From the NCBI RefSeq assembly GCF_008728515.1, contig NC_044990.1, positions 62,662,879 to 62,726,878 on the forward strand: 64,000 nucleotides of DNA, given 5' to 3'. Shown here in pieces: positions 22,920 to 35,906 of the stretch. This DNA is from Papio anubis (taxonomy: Eukaryota > Chordata > Mammalia > Primates > Cercopithecidae). The first letter of the stretch is position 1. The number at the start of each line of letters is the position of its first letter. Both the position numbers and the translations under genes were made by a program. The notes below the pieces were generated by a model. It was not told where the DNA came from. It did no database searches and saw only the letters and a list, made by a program, of their open reading frames with translations.

Positions 22920-23289
22920 TGTATTAGAACATTCTCAGTCTTATAAAGACATATCTGAGACTGGCTAATTTATAAATAAAAAAAAGAAGTTTAATTGACT
23001 CAGTTCTGCATGGCTGGGGAAGCCTCAGGAAATTTACCATCATGGTGGAAGGCAAAAGGGAAGCAAGGTATATCTTCATATGGCTGGCAGAAGTGAGGGG
23101 AGGTGCTACACACTTTCAGAAAAACAGATCTTTTGAGAACTCTACCATGAGACAGCACTATAGGGATGGTGCTAAAACATTAGAAATCACCCCCATGATC
23201 CAATCATCTCCCACCAAGCCCCACCTTTAACACCTGGGATCACAATTCAACATGAGAGCTAGGAGGCGACACAGAGTCAAACCATGTTA
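22920..23289 (-). mobile_element. MaLR LTR (THE1/MST-like), minus strand
   Basis: The reverse complement of an MST/THE1 LTR: TGTATTAGAACATTCTCAG at the left edge, CTGAGACTGGCTAATTTATAAA, GGCTGGGGAAGCCTCAGG, CCATGATCCAATCATC, and CAAACCATGTTA at the right edge. Because internal sequence follows on the right (23290 onward), this is the 3' LTR of a minus-strand insertion whose 5' LTR is missing. Confidence 0.92.
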
Positions 23290-23350
23290 TTCCGCTCCTG
23301 GCTCCACCCAAATCTCATGTCCTTTTCACATTGCAAAATACAATTATTCC
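23290..23350 (-). mobile_element. Short MaLR internal remnant
   Basis: TTCCGCTCCTGGCTCCACCC and AAATCTCATGTCCTTTTCAC match the start of the THE1/MST internal region on the minus strand. Only about 60 bp survive. L1-like sequence (TCTTTTGCATTTG) may resume just beyond it. Confidence 0.7.
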
Positions 23351-23870
23351 TTCTTTTGCATTTGATATCATGTGAAAAAGATTATGAAGGAAGGCATGTG
23401 TACCTTTAGTCACTATCAACTAATTTACTAAGAAAAAATTTCGTAATATCTCCATGGAAGGAATATACTTAAATAATACAAGGTGAATCTATCCTGTATA
23501 CTAACACTAATATAAATATGCTCTACAGATAGATTTTGATACTTGAACTGATTATTACCATTCCACAACGTGATAAGTACAGAAATTGCGACTAAGCTTT
23601 TAAAAACAATTGTCTTAACATATTGATTTTTGTAGATGTATCTAATGATAAGAATAATTGTGTTTGTATTTTGTACATCTATAATATTTTAATGTAATGT
23701 TTTAGTAAATTATATATTTACATGTTTTGTTCATGATGGATTAGAAATTTATATAAAACCCAAAGCAAATAAAAACAAAATCAAAACCAAAAAACTATTA
23801 CTTTAACACAGATTGAATATCACACAAAATAAAACTCACATAAAATTCCACATAAAATTTGCATAAAATA
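23351..23870. other. AT-rich intergenic DNA
   Basis: Nothing recognised apart from a possible few bases of L1 at the left edge. Confidence 0.45.
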
Positions 23871-23874
23871 TGAA

Positions 23875-25040
23875 TCCTCGCCCTATGTCACCTATGCACA
23901 AAAATTAACTCGAAATTGATTTTAAATTTAACTATAGAAATTAAAACTATACAAATTTTAGAAGGAAACAGGAGAAAATCAGAATGATCTTGGCTTTGGC
24001 AATGTTTCTTAAACACAAAAAGGAAAACATAGAAAGTATGGATAAATTCTACATGATCAAAATTTAAAACTTTCACTCTTCAATAGAAAGTTTTTAGAAA
24101 ATTAAAAAGAAAGTCACATTGTGAGGAAAAAGATTTGTAGAAGTTATGTGACAAAGGAGTTGTATCCAGAATATGAAAAGAATATGTATGACTCAAAAAG
24201 AAGACAAAAAATCAAATCAAACAAATTGCAAAAAATTTGTCCATGCTATACCAAAGAAGATATGTGTGCAATAAATAATCACTTGACAAGAAGCCAAAAA
24301 AAAAATAGGAAGGTACAAATAAAAATTACAAGTAATTTGTATCTCTTTAGTAATTAGGGAGATACAAATTATAATGAGATGTCCTACATACTCCAAAAAT
24401 GGTTATAATGAAAAACACATAAAATAGCTTTAGAGAGTGTGGAGACATGAGAACTCTTCTACATTACTCATTGAAAATCAAAATAATACGGCTACTTTGG
24501 AAAAAAAAGATTGGCAGCTTTTCGTATTACTTTGTATGGTTTTGTTTTGTTTTAATAAGCTTTAACATACACTTACCATATGACCCACTAATTCCACTAC
24601 TGTGAATACACTAAAGAAAAAAGAAACCTAATTCCACACAATTACATCAGCTTTGTTTATAATAAGTATGAACTGGAAACACACTAAATGTAAATTTGTG
24701 CATAAATAAGCAAATTATGTTTTATTGATCCAATGGAACTAAACTCTGCAATATAAAGAAGTGAATTACTGACCTATCAACAATATGAACGTATCTCAAA
24801 AGTACATTGCTAAATGAAAAAGGAGAGGCATTTGAAAAAACATACATACTGTGTAATTCCGTTTTTATTCTAGAGAAGAAAAACTGTAGGGAGAGACTGA
24901 AAATAAGGGGTCAAGGTGTTAAGGGACTTGAATGCCAAGGGAAAGGCCTGAACACTTTTGGGAATGGAAATACTCTATTTCATAATTTTGCTGATATGAT
25001 TACATGACTGTATACATCTGTCAAAAAGCATCAAAATTTG
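23875..25040 (+). mobile_element. Old L1M fragment (ORF2 C-terminus and 3' end)
   Basis: Plus-strand L1 in collinear order: TGTATCCAGAATATGAAAAG, ACCAAAGAAGATATGTGTG, TAATGAGATGTCCTACA, GGCTACTTTGGAAAA, TACCATATGACCCACTAATTCC, and a 3' part with TGAACTGGAAACACACTAAATG. The order matches the L1ME/L1MC type. The reading frame is thoroughly broken. Confidence 0.85.
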
Positions 25041-26950
25041 TAATGAATGTTGTTGAATTTTATTGTTTGTTAAGTAGTCCTCTATAAAGCTAACAGAAAA
25101 AAATAACCAGATAATAGGTCTAGAATTATAGCTGTAAAAGGGCTAAATTTCAGAACTCATTTATATACTGCATGAATAGAAAGTTTAGGGACCAAGTTTT
25201 AACTGTAGGCTTTTTAAGACAAAAACCTAGATAGGTCATATGAGCGATCAGAGTCATTGAGTAAGAAAATCTTCTAACTTGCCATAATTTTAACCACAGT
25301 CATCCACAGCCTCTCTATGCAATCAAAATTGTGAAGCTTTCATAATTTTAATAGAATGAACCTAAGATATTTTTAAAAATCTGCCCCAATACAAATAAAG
25401 GCTATATTTATGGTGGTAAACAGAGTTATCAGCACATATTTAGATATATTAACTGAAATTTACTGTTCTGGGACTGTTTAACTTTTGAATCATATCTTAA
25501 AAATGATACAAGAAGCACGAAATAATTATCTCTAGTAGGAGTTTTCTGAAAGCATGCATAGTAAACAGAGCTCAGAATCTCAACTACCAATAGCTAGAAA
25601 ATGGGTTGTGAAAAAAAGTGTTGGGTGTTTATTTTAAATTCTAGCTCAGTATTAGGACCAATATGAATAGAGTTGCTTGTGTGGAACTTGGGCACAAGTG
25701 GGTTGAAAAAAGTGTGGGATGGATAATAAGACAATAAACACCAAAGCTTTTACTGAGACATATTAGTTTTAAATTTTTCAACACTTTTCCAACTTCCAGG
25801 AAGCTATTTGTGCTATAAAGTATTTCTACTGTTTGAATTAATTGATTAATTCCATTTTTTTCCCAACCTTGGATTTCCACGTTAGGAAATGATTTATAGC
25901 TGAAGTTTCACCGACTTTGAGTGAAACTTTTCTAATGCCCCAGAATGAAATTTTAGCAGTTCAGTAAAATGTTTCTTGTCAATGTTTAAGGAATAAGCAT
26001 TCATAGGTAAACAAACTGTTCCCTCCATTCATGCAAGTAATATAACAGAAACCGTAGAAGCCTGTGAGGTTAGACTTATGAAGACATACTGATATCTGAG
26101 ACCTGAGAATGTATTTACTGGTGGCTAAAAGGAATATTATCTTGATTATTTGTAGAGTTTATCTTATCCAAACCTGTGTCTCTCTTTTATGCTTTCAGTA
26201 GGGAAACGATATAGGTTCAAAGTCTCACTATCATAAAAAATCCTCCTCAGAGGCTAAGACATGAGGGAGATGCTTCTTTGCCATGCATATATTCATCACA
26301 GGAGAGATGTGTCTTTTTGAGCATGAAGTTGTGTGTCGGACCAATAATGTGAAACTTTTGCTTTTATGCTTGAATTAAAATATTGCTCTGGGCTCTTACC
26401 CCACTCAACAAAACACAGACTTTTATTTGGTATCATTTTTATTGCTGCTCTGCAAGTTCTATTTTATTCTTGAATAAGGAAGTCATGCTGTGAAGTAAAG
26501 GCTGTGTTCACTTTAAAGTATCTAAAGCCTTTGGAAAATGGCTTTAAACCTTGTTCTGCATCAGCTGAGCATGGTGAAATTTATATAATTGTCAAAGTCG
26601 TGGATTTCACCTTAAACTCTAAACAAACCAACAGACTTCCAGAAATAAACCCACAATTTTTTTCCAAGTATATTCTGCTTTTTTATACTTAACTTAGTGT
26701 TTATAAGACCCTTCATGGTAAGAAAATGGTCATTTAATTTATGTTATTTGAGAAGCACCGGGAAGTTTCTTAAAGTATGTGCTTTTCCTGTGAAGTTTGA
26801 GTGTAATAAGAATCAGTTACCTATGGCTTTAAGGAGTCAAAGAAGGCTTTACATCCTACATCCTTTAAGAAGCTCCAAGAGTCCCCTGCTTGTGTTAATG
26901 ATTTTTAGAGCTCATTCTGTGGTCAGGCATTTGAAAAGAGAATTCAACAT
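25041..26950. other. Intergenic DNA, about 1.9 kb
   Basis: AT-rich DNA with no recognised repeat and no supported gene. Open stretches at 26504-26692 and 26697-26984 (62 and 95 codons) lack recognisable domains, and the second runs into L1 sequence, so I do not call either. Confidence 0.5.
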
Positions 26951-26954
26951 CTTC

Positions 26955-27895
26955 CATGCAATAGTTTTGCACCTCCTTGGTTAAATTCATTCCCATTTTA
27001 TTTTTTGTAGCTATTGTCATTGAGATTGTTTTCCAGATTTCTTTCAGATAGTTAATTGTTGGTGTATAGAAAGGTTACTGATTTCTGTATGTGGACTTTA
27101 TATATTGCAACTGATTTCTGTATGTGGATTTTATATATTGCAACCTTACTGAATTTGTTTATGAGTTGTAACAGTTTTTTGTTGAAGTCTTTAGGATTTT
27201 CTACGTATAATATCCTATCATCTGCAGAGACAATTTAACTTCCTCCTTTTCAATTTGGATGCCTTTTATATCTTTCTCTTGCTTAACTGCTCTGGCTAGA
27301 ATTTCCAGTACTATGTTGAATTGAAGGGGTAAGAGTGGGCATCTTTGTCTTGTTCCTGGTCTTGAGGAAAAGATTACAACTTTTCACATTAGGTATACTG
27401 TTAGCTGTGGGATTATCATAGACAGTCTTTATTGTGTTCAGTTACATTCCTCCTAAACCCCATTTATTGATAATTTTTACCAAGAAAAGATATTGAATTT
27501 TGTCAAATCCTTTTTGTGCATCCATTGAGATGATCATATGATTTTCGTCCTTAATTCTGTTAATATGATGTATCATGATTATTTATTTGCATATGTTAAA
27601 GAATCCTTGCATCCCTGGGACAAATCTCATTTGCTTATGGTGAATGACCCTTTCAAGCACTATTGAATCTGGCTTCCTAGGACTTGGTTGAGGAGTTTTG
27701 CGTCTGTATGTACCAGGGATATGATCTTGCAGTTTTCTTTTTTTCTGGTATCTTTTCCTGGTTTTGATATTGGGGTAGTGCTGGCCTCTTCAAAGGAGTT
27801 TGGAAGTATTCCCTCTTCAATTTTGGATGAGTGTAAGAAGCATTGATATTAATTTATCTTATTTTTTAAAGAAGCTTGATAAATCAGAAGCAATA
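26955..27895 (-). mobile_element. Old L1 ORF2 fragment
   Basis: Minus-strand L1 ORF2 sequence running from the CACCTCCTTGGTTAAATTCATTCC region through TTGAGATGATCATATG (27521-27540) to GGTTTTGATATTGGGGTAGTGCTGGCCTC. Both L1 ends are missing. It contains a 33-bp tandem duplication at 27077-27142. Confidence 0.87.
27077..27142. repeat. 33-bp tandem duplication within L1
   Basis: Two direct units beginning ACTGATTTCTGTATGTGGA at 27077 and 27110 differ at a single base (GGACTTT versus GGATTTT). L1 consensus has one unit, so this is a private duplication in the dead fragment. Confidence 0.93.
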
Positions 27896-28545
27896 GCTTT
27901 TTATGAAGCCTGCCCCCCCCATTTTCATTGACCAAAATATATCTTATACTCTCTGTATGAAACATAAAGTCCGAAATATTGAATTTTTGAATAAGAAAAT
28001 AAAGATATTAGGCTGGCAATTGGCAACATTTGCCACATTATTAAAACTCTGCATGATGTGCTACAAAACTACTCAGCATAACTACTAAAACTTGCAATAA
28101 ATAATTCAATAAAAATTAGTTTGTGAAAATTTTCACAATTTTTAAGTTGAGAAAATAGCTAGTACTGACAAAGTAAAAAATATATTAATAGAAAGCAATA
28201 ATAATAACTACTCAGCATTGATTTATTTGCATTTTAAAGCAATGCTATTTATTTCTTTTTACATGTGTATCTACTAAGTAGACACCACAGACAGGTAAAA
28301 ATCTATATATTTAGTGGTGTTTGCTATCCAGACTTCCTAAGGAAGCAAATTATCATGGAAAAAAGTCTTTATACGTATTGACCAATTAGAAGAATATAAA
28401 CTGTAGTAGCTAAAAGCTGCATGCATTCTGTAAAAGTCTGTGTAGTACTTAATGACTATAACCCTGGAGAACATCCCAGTATTAATTTGCATGTTAATGC
28501 CTGTGAAGCATAATTTTTATACATCCTTATTAGGGCATATGTGTT
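27896..28545. other. AT-rich intergenic DNA
   Basis: No gene or clear repeat. A C-run lies at 27912-27920. Confidence 0.45.
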
Positions 28546-28549
28546 GATA

Positions 28550-30480
28550 TTTATGCAATGTTTTTTTCACTTTTGCTTTCACTTTCTTTAACTGCAGGCA
28601 TTTCTTCTCTGTAATTTTATTTCTCCTCCACTGGATCACTTCCCAAATATAATTTTTTTTTCATGGCCTTAGATTTCTATACAATTTTGATCATAAACTT
28701 TACTTCCTTCCAATTCTCCATTCCAATAATTCTGCCTTTCCCACTGCCGCACTATCCGTGAAATTCTTATTCCTGGTAATCCACCCAGTTGGGATCATGC
28801 ATTCTCCTCTATTTACTCTTTGATGTAGCTCATTTTACGAAAGCTGGCTTCTGTCTCTGTCATCCCCATTCTATACAAATTTAACAATTTAACCAAACTC
28901 ATTATATGTATGTCAAAAAATAACACTATAGGAAGTATGAGAATCCATTAGCCCTAATTCACTTCTGGTTCTGATTTAATAGTGATAACTCTTTTCTAGC
29001 AAGGGCCAAGATGAGTCACAGCTCAAGCTATTGCTAGCCTTATTCTTCATCCTTTTTGATTGTTTTTCTTTTTCTGTTAAGGCTAAGCAGTTTTCATCCT
29101 TTGCTTGTATTTGACTGTACATTTCAGAACAAGTGAAAGGCCACTCAGACATTATCTCTATACTTGACATTTCCCTGATTCTCTTTATTCTCTTCCTCTC
29201 CTCTGCACCCTTTCCCTTCCATGCAGTATGCTCATGTTCCTTCTCAAAATTTTCTCAGAAGTTCCCCCCCCCCACTGTATCAGTGAATAAAAGATGTATC
29301 TGGCAGTTATCTTTTTCTTGTATTGGAAAATGTGAAGAAGAAATGAGGGTACCCTCATTTGATCATCAAAATATCATCTTATTTCTCTTATCTTTTACAT
29401 CGAAGCTTCTTAAGTAAGTTTTCTTTGTCAGCTCCCATTTCTCATTGCATATTCCCTCTGTAGTCTTCTAGAATTTGATTTCCTTTCTAATAATCACATT
29501 TAAATTACTCTATAACTTTGCCTGTAATTTTCTCCCACAAGGCACTGCTTTATTTTCTTTCATCTTTAAAATTGTTCATTCCTGACTATCCTTCTCACAT
29601 CACCTTTCTTGACTTCTGTAATACTGTTTGCATTTTCCTCCATCTAGCTTCCTTCCTTCCCTTCATCAGAGTCTGGCATTTCTCTTACCTTGTTTTAAGA
29701 ATCTCCATTTTTATTAGTTAGTGAATAACTACATACTTTACATCTTCAGCACAGATCACTTGTTAATTATTATTATTGTCTTGTAACTTCTCTACTAGAA
29801 ATGTATTTATTATCTTTTTCATCTCAATGAAGTTACTCCTGCATTTCTCCATCTCTACTAGCATTCCCTGTACTTACAACTTAGTGCATTTCTGAGACTG
29901 TACTGTTTTCATTCAATTGCCTTTTTGGCACCCTCCCTCTTCTATATTCAGCTAATCAATCATATTTTATTTATCTTCAAATCTTTATGATTTAACTCAT
30001 TGCTTATATTTCCACAACTACTGCATTATAGCAAGCAAACTTCTTCTCATCTATTTACTACTCTATTAGCTTTCTTCATTTTTTCAATTGATTATATATG
30101 AAGATGCCAGAATAACAAATATCAAGTAGCAATATCATGTTATCACAATAGTGAATAACCATCTTCTTATTTTCTATGATATCAAAACCGATCTTCTTTG
30201 AGGAGTCAACACTCTGTTACATATTCATTTACATTTTAAACTTTAACTAAAGATCAAATATGACTGAGAAAATATTTGTCTTCTCCTTCGATCCTATTAC
30301 TTGTTCTTATCCACAAACCAGTAATATATCTTCTTTACTCTCTTGACAATAACAAATCACATTCAAAATGTACTTCTCAAAATCCTAAAATCGTGACATT
30401 TTCATAATTTCTAATTTTATGTCCTTTCAGTTCCTATATGCAGAGATGTATAAAATATTTCATCTCCTTATGTTTCTATA
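28550..30480 (+). mobile_element. Probable ancient L2 (CR1-type) LINE, sense strand
   Basis: A long pyrimidine-rich interval that follows the L2 sense strand in patches: CTCCTCCACTGGATCACTTCCC (near 28623), AAGCTTCTTAAGTAAGTTTTC (about 29403), CACCTTTCTTGACTTCTGTAATACTG (about 29600) and ACTACTGCATTATAGCAAGC (about 30015). The order is right for the reverse transcriptase region. Parts, such as 28770-29400, do not align and may be inserted or simply decayed. No open frame survives. Confidence 0.5.
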
Positions 30481-31105
30481 ACTAATATATTGTTCCTACC
30501 TAAATTTCCATAAGATAATTGCTTAAAATAACTTAAAAGCTTAATGTTTATTCATTTGGAAATGAACAACTTTATAGGTTTAACATATAGGAACCTTTTC
30601 TAAGTCATATATAGGATTATTTTTAATAATCATTCAATAAGCAATAATGCTGACATATTTTTTCTTCCTGAATTTCAACTTTCAGTATTCTTGCTGCTTC
30701 AGAATAAGGAGATATTTTGGAATGCTGTATCATCTGCTTGTTTAACCTCAGCATACACACAGAACTATGGTCATTATAAACATATTGTCAAGTAGCAGTT
30801 CACCTGACTGAAATTTTGCCCTTTACAAACTTGCAAATTTTTGGAAGGTATGTTATATAAAAACTGAGCTAATTCTGTTTATACAATATGCTTTCTGAGG
30901 AAAAAAACATTTTATTTTGATTGAAAAATTAAAAATCTTGAGAAAGGAGAAGCTAATCAAGCTTATATAGTCAATGTAAAAATATACTGCTTCCAAAATT
31001 AACTTCACATATGCAGTAATATTTTGTGTTTACAAGTTTAGAATTAGGTAAGTTAAAGTATCGTATTCACTTACTAAAAGGTAACATTTTAAATATATTT
31101 TTAAA
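30481..31105. other. AT-rich intergenic DNA
   Basis: Nothing recognised. Confidence 0.45.
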
Positions 31106-31107
31106 GT

Positions 31108-31395
31108 ACTCTAAGTGAAGTCACTCAGGAATGGAAAACCAAGTATCTCATGTTGTCACTTATAAGTGGGAGCTAAGTTATGAGGATGCAAAGGCGTAAG
31201 AATGATATAGTGAACTTTGAGGAGCCAGGAGGAAGACTGAGAGTGGGGTAAGAATAAAAGACCACATATTGGGTACAATGTTCGCTGCTCAGATGATAGG
31301 TGCACGAGAATCTCTGACAGCACCACTGAAGAACTTATCCATGTAACCAAAAAGCACCTATTTCTCAAAAACTATTGAAATAAAAAAGTACAATC
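31108..31395 (+). mobile_element. L1 3' end fragment
   Basis: Plus-strand L1 terminus: TGTTGTCACTTATAAGTGGGAGCTAAG, then AAGACCACATATTGGGTACAATG and a closing segment ATCCATGTAACCAAAAAGCACC ending in TTGAAATAAAAAAG. AAAGTAC occurs on both flanks (about 31103-31109 and 31386-31392) and may be a target-site duplication. It is a short 5'-truncated copy of middle age. Confidence 0.85.
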
Positions 31396-32440
31396 TGTGA
31401 TTTATGCTAATAAATGTAAAACTCTCTCATACTTTCTGGTACATTAACAAATCTAATTTCATCTTTTCATTAGAAAGTTATTCTCATTTTCTATTAAAAA
31501 GACTTTTTTTACATTAATTACTGACTGATCCCATCCTCTCCACTAATAACCAATATATAACCTCAGATTCGAGTTTACCACAGTACACACTTTGATATTG
31601 CAGGTTTTACTTCTTTGGAATTGTGTAATTGGGCATCGAATAAAATAGGGATCACTTGTTTTATAATGGAAACTTTCTGTTCTCATGCTTAAGGAAAAAA
31701 AAAAAAAAAAACAGCACATGCTATCAAAATATCAAAAAACATGACCAGTTTCAGTTTCCTGAGGTATTTATGATCTACAAAGATGCATTATTGTGTTTAC
31801 TTAAGAACATCACTAATAACTTTTTCTGTTTTAGGGGCTACTTCTCTTTAGAGTACTGTCTGATAAATAGTTGAAAAGCCTCCTACAACAGGTGATGAGT
31901 GAAAGGAAAACTTTGTACAATATGAATGACTTTAAAGGAACATTCTCAATATAAATGGAGCTGTGAAATTTTAGCTCATTGTACCACATTATTTCCTAGT
32001 GCATATGATGTGTGAAAGAAGTATTTGCATCAATTATGCTGTACACAATTTGTCAAGTAATAAGGCTTTAGTTTAATACAAGTCCTACACTCTTCAAATA
32101 AGAATTATTACCTTAGAAATTATCTTTATGGTGTATTCCATTACCGCATAGTCTCTTGTTTAAAATGCAAGGAAATATTTAAACATTACATACCTTTTGG
32201 TACAATACTTACAAATCCAGGGATATTTGAGCGCTAAGGAATAAGGAGTAGTAATTCCCTAATTATCACCAAAAATATGATGGCGGGTCTCTGACTAACT
32301 TTGCCTCATTCTTTTTCTTCTCTGCTTATGCATCTAGGCATACATCCATCTTATGGGCCCAGTAGCATAAGCACTTAAGTCTTCTAATTGAAGAACCAAT
32401 GAGGAAAATGCATTTTTATACTCTTGTAGGTATTCATGCT
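31396..32440. other. AT-rich intergenic DNA
   Basis: No gene or repeat recognised other than an A-run at about 31693-31710. Confidence 0.45.
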
Positions 32441-32444
32441 GTTT

Positions 32445-32447
<3 letters not shown>

Positions 32448-32483
<36 letters not shown>
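32448..32483. repeat. (CA)18 microsatellite
   Basis: An uninterrupted CA dinucleotide run of 36 bp in unique surroundings. Pure runs of this length are usually polymorphic. Confidence 0.98.
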
Positions 32484-32484
<1 letters not shown>

Positions 32485-32720
32485 TTTTATAGTGAGGATA
32501 TGGGCGCTTAATACTATGCTTGTCATTAACTGAGCACTCAATCAATTTTAATATATGTGTGTTTTAATTTCTTACTGTCTAAATATTATTTTCCCCTAGC
32601 AATGATTCCTATAAAAATGAGTGTTATTAACTTGAAAATGTAGTAATATAAGTAAAAAACTATGGGATAATTAGTAATTAAACAGTAGTCTCTGTAGCTA
32701 GTTTAGGAAAACGCTTGCAT
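32484..32720. other. AT-rich intergenic DNA
   Basis: Nothing recognised. Confidence 0.4.
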
Positions 32721-32723
32721 CAG

Positions 32724-33197
32724 TTTGCTTCTGCTGTATAACAAAACACTAATACTGAATGGATAAAACCATCACTATTTATTTAGTTTGAAACCTTGTG
32801 GGCAGTAAGTGGACTAGGTTTAAATGAGCAGAGCTTCATCTCTCGTGGATGCACTTACAGGCCTGCCATCAGCAACCAGCCAACCGGCCAGCTCTGCTTC
32901 TCTGGGTTGATTGACTTAAAAGTCAATCAGCTGGGGAGACACAAGAACCTGGGCCATATGACACCCTGCAGCCTAACCTGGACTTGCTCACATAGCAACT
33001 CAGAATTAAAAGAGCAACAAGTTAAACCTTAATGCATGAGCATTTTCAAGTTTGTTTTTGTCACGTGCTAATTTTTTCATTACTCAAAGCAAGTTACATT
33101 GCCAAGACAAGAATGAAGGAGGAATAATCTATCCAAGGAGGAATATAGGGAGGGATAAAATTACTGGAGATTCTTTCTGCAATAATCTACCACATGG
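32724..33197 (-). mobile_element. Ancient LTR, MLT-like (ERVL-MaLR class)
   Basis: The left edge TCAGTTTGCTTCTGCTGTATAACAAAACACTAATAC and the right edge GCAATAATCTACCACA match the frame of an old mammalian LTR read on the reverse strand. Between them lie the CAACCGGCCAGCTCTG and GGAATATAGGGAGGGA regions. The family name is uncertain. Inside it at 32908-32929 is a 10-bp inverted repeat (TGATTGACTT/AAGTCAATCA, 2-base loop). Confidence 0.5.
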
Positions 33198-33790
33198 GTA
33201 ACGGTAAATAGTATGTTATAAAAAATGGAGTTTATTTTAAATTTTAAATTTAAACATGAAGATTTTTTTTTCTTTAGAAGGGTATTAAGCTTCCCTCCTT
33301 TCCCAGAGGAACCCTAACATGCTGGAGAGTATATAACATCCTAATATTCTCTCAGTTTTCAGGTTAAAGAAGTAGAAAGCTAATAATAACTATCTGGGAT
33401 GAGTAATACAGGATGAGAAAGAAAACAACCACTAAAAAAAATGTTTGAGTAGCCAGAATAGATATATGTGAGTCACAGGCAGGAATCTGGATGTACTTTT
33501 AATGAAGGGAACCTGAATATTGATATCACAAACAACTTTGTAAACATTACGGTGTTTCCCTACAATATATTTTGTACCACTTTCATAATTGAGAATAATT
33601 TAACTAAATTTTCATAAGACTTATAGTCTTTTCATAAAATTCCAAGTCAAAAACCTAAGTATTGTTACATTTAGATACCCGGGGTCTGGACCTCTCTTGA
33701 ATTTTGTAGTTGAGATTAGGCTAAAAGCATAACGGAAGCCAGGCAAATTTTCCTTTCTACAGAATATCCAGCTTATATTATTTGGGTATG
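33198..33790. other. AT-rich intergenic DNA
   Basis: Nothing recognised. Confidence 0.45.
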
Positions 33791-33794
33791 TTGT

Positions 33795-33990
33795 ATAGTA
33801 AAAAGAAATGCCATATAACCTATTGCTAGCTTCATACCCTGGCCCTTGCTGGGTAAATTTAAGCAAGATAGATTCTCTTTAACCATCAGTTTCTTCATTA
33901 AATGGTAATACAAATATCCATCTCCAAGGTCTTTTTAAAGTTTAAATAATGTCACATGTAAAAAGGACTAAGCACTCAACTGATTTTATC
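33795..33990 (+). mobile_element. MIR SINE fragment
   Basis: TTTAAGCAAGATAGATTCTCTTTAACCATCAGTTTCTTCATTAAATGG follows the MIR core (ttgggcaagttacttaacctctctgtgcctcagtttcctcatctgtaaaatgg), with the expected downstream TAAATAATGTCACATGTAAAAAGGACTAAGCACTCAA. Confidence 0.78.
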
Positions 33991-34380
33991 TGCAACTGGT
34001 AAAATGCACTATGAGAGTTTGATAAGAGAGCTATCACATAATCTCTATCAAACGCTATTGAACTCTCCATTGCTCTCTCAAGAGAAACCTTTTTAGATGA
34101 GAAAATCAGACTAGTACATGTAGTGTTATTTCATCTTCTTCAAACCCCATCTCACAAAACTATCTTGAGGAAAAAGTCAATCAAATTTTATAAAATGATT
34201 GTAGTTTAAAGCATTATAATGTTAATACATTCTCAGTACCAATGGAATCTGCTCATTAACAAATATAAATATTTGTTAAGAAATGCTTTTTTGTTTAATT
34301 TTGGGTAAGGAGAAACACAGAATGGTGTTGAACAGAACAGAGAGAGAAGTAAAATTGAGAAACGGATATACAAATATATA
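33991..34380. other. Intergenic DNA
   Basis: Nothing recognised. Confidence 0.4.
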
Positions 34381-34382
34381 TA

Positions 34383-34413
<31 letters not shown>

Positions 34414-34414
34414 A
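34381..34414. repeat. TG microsatellite
   Basis: A TGTGCG start followed by about 13 TG units, just left of a FRAM monomer. Confidence 0.95.
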
Positions 34415-34440
34415 GTATTTTTATTTTCTGAGTTTTATTT

Positions 34441-34595
34441 ATTTTTTTAAGAGACAGCATCTTACTGTTGCCCAGGATGGAGTGCAGTGGCATGATTATA
34501 ACTCACTGAACTACCAAATTCCTGGGATCAAGCCATCCTCCTGCCTAAGACTTCCAAAGTTCTGGGATTACAGGCGTGAGCCAGTATACCCAGCC
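34441..34595 (-). mobile_element. FRAM (free right Alu monomer)
   Basis: A single 7SL-derived monomer on its T strand (GAGACAGCATCTTACTGTTGCCCAGGATGG...), about 150 bp, ending TACCCAGCC. It joins a right-arm 3' half (CATGATTATAACTCACTGA) directly to a 5' end without the dimeric structure. Monomers of this type predate dimeric Alu. Confidence 0.85.
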
Positions 34596-34789
34596 TAGAA
34601 TTTTTTTAGTGTTTTTAATCTTACTGTTCAAAGATAGTTTTCAACAATGACACAATGGCAGAAGCTCATGCCAGATAGCTGCTCATTAGTATCTCTGAAT
34701 CACATGATATGCATACTTTTATAAAAAGATGACTAAATGCAAGAATATGATGCTGATTCTGAGAAGGGTTTTAAATCAATTAATTAAAG
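34596..34789. other. Short spacer
   Basis: Nothing recognised. Confidence 0.4.
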
Positions 34790-35906
34790 AAGAAGTAACA
34801 TATGTCATAGTTTTTCCTGGAACAGTGAGATTTGAACTGAGAACACAAAATTGGAATCAGCTGTTTAGGTGAGAGTTGGGATAGCTGGAACTAAACATTC
34901 TGATAGAGGAAGAAAAATGTCCCCAAATTCTTGGGGTTTGAAAGGGCTAGTTGTGGCACTGAATAAAGACAATTTCGGTTAAAGCAAAAGTGTAGGAGGG
35001 CATCACGACCCAACATAAATTGGAAGAAGACAGATCCAGGCAATGAAAGGCCTTGTGGATTAAGTGCATAGGTGTACCCTTTAATCTAATAGAAAAAGGC
35101 TTTAAGCAAGGGAAGGACAAGATTGGATTAATGACTTAAGGAGAGCATTCTCAGTGCTGTGTGGAGAAAAAAATTATGGTAATACATAAAAGACTTGAGG
35201 AAATCCAAAGGATTTTATGCTTTTCAAGTGTTGTTGAAAAAATGATGGTAGTTGCTATTGAGATGAAAAGAATGAAAAGACCAATTTAGAATAACCACAA
35301 CTTTGTAAGTGATTCCATTTGGTGGCTTATGGAGAGAGAGAGGCAACTTCATTATTCTCATATGTCTCGTTTGAGCAACTTCGTGAATTACTGAGATGGG
35401 AGAATATGAAGGAGGTACAGATTTGAGGAAAGAAAAAAATGAGGATTTGCTTTTGGATATATTTGGTGTGAGTTTTCTTTAAGGAGAGCATTGAGCAGAA
35501 ACTAGAGGCTAATCACAAGAGCTGCAATATTTAAATTATAGCCATGAAAGATGACCTGAAAATGGGCCTGAAAGCTAAAAGGAAAATAAGAGGTTTAATG
35601 AGAGACGAGTCGAGGAAAGAGCGTGTTTAAAATGGGATTTCATTTTCAAATGTAATGAAAATTGATAAAGTGTAAAATAACAGGTGAAATGAGAAGTTGC
35701 TATTGGACTTAATGACAGAAATCAATGGAAGCTCAGAAAGAGTAAGTTGCATAGAGTGTTGCAGGCAGAAGCCAGAGTGAAGTGGGTTGAAGCATAGCTG
35801 AGGTATGAAGAAGCAGAGACCCCAGTACAGACAATCTTCTCATAATACTTCATTACAGTATGGATAAGTGAAATGAGAGGATAATTGGAGAGAGATGTAC
35901 AGTCAG

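Noticed and set aside
26504..26984. Two consecutive open stretches (62 and 95 codons) as a possible small gene
   Set aside because: They have no recognisable domain, are in an AT-rich setting, and the second runs into an L1 fragment. Nothing distinguishes them from chance.
32908..32929. 10-bp inverted repeat as a regulatory palindrome or terminator
   Set aside because: It is a single short palindrome inside a decayed LTR. Inverted repeats of this size are expected by chance in 64 kb.
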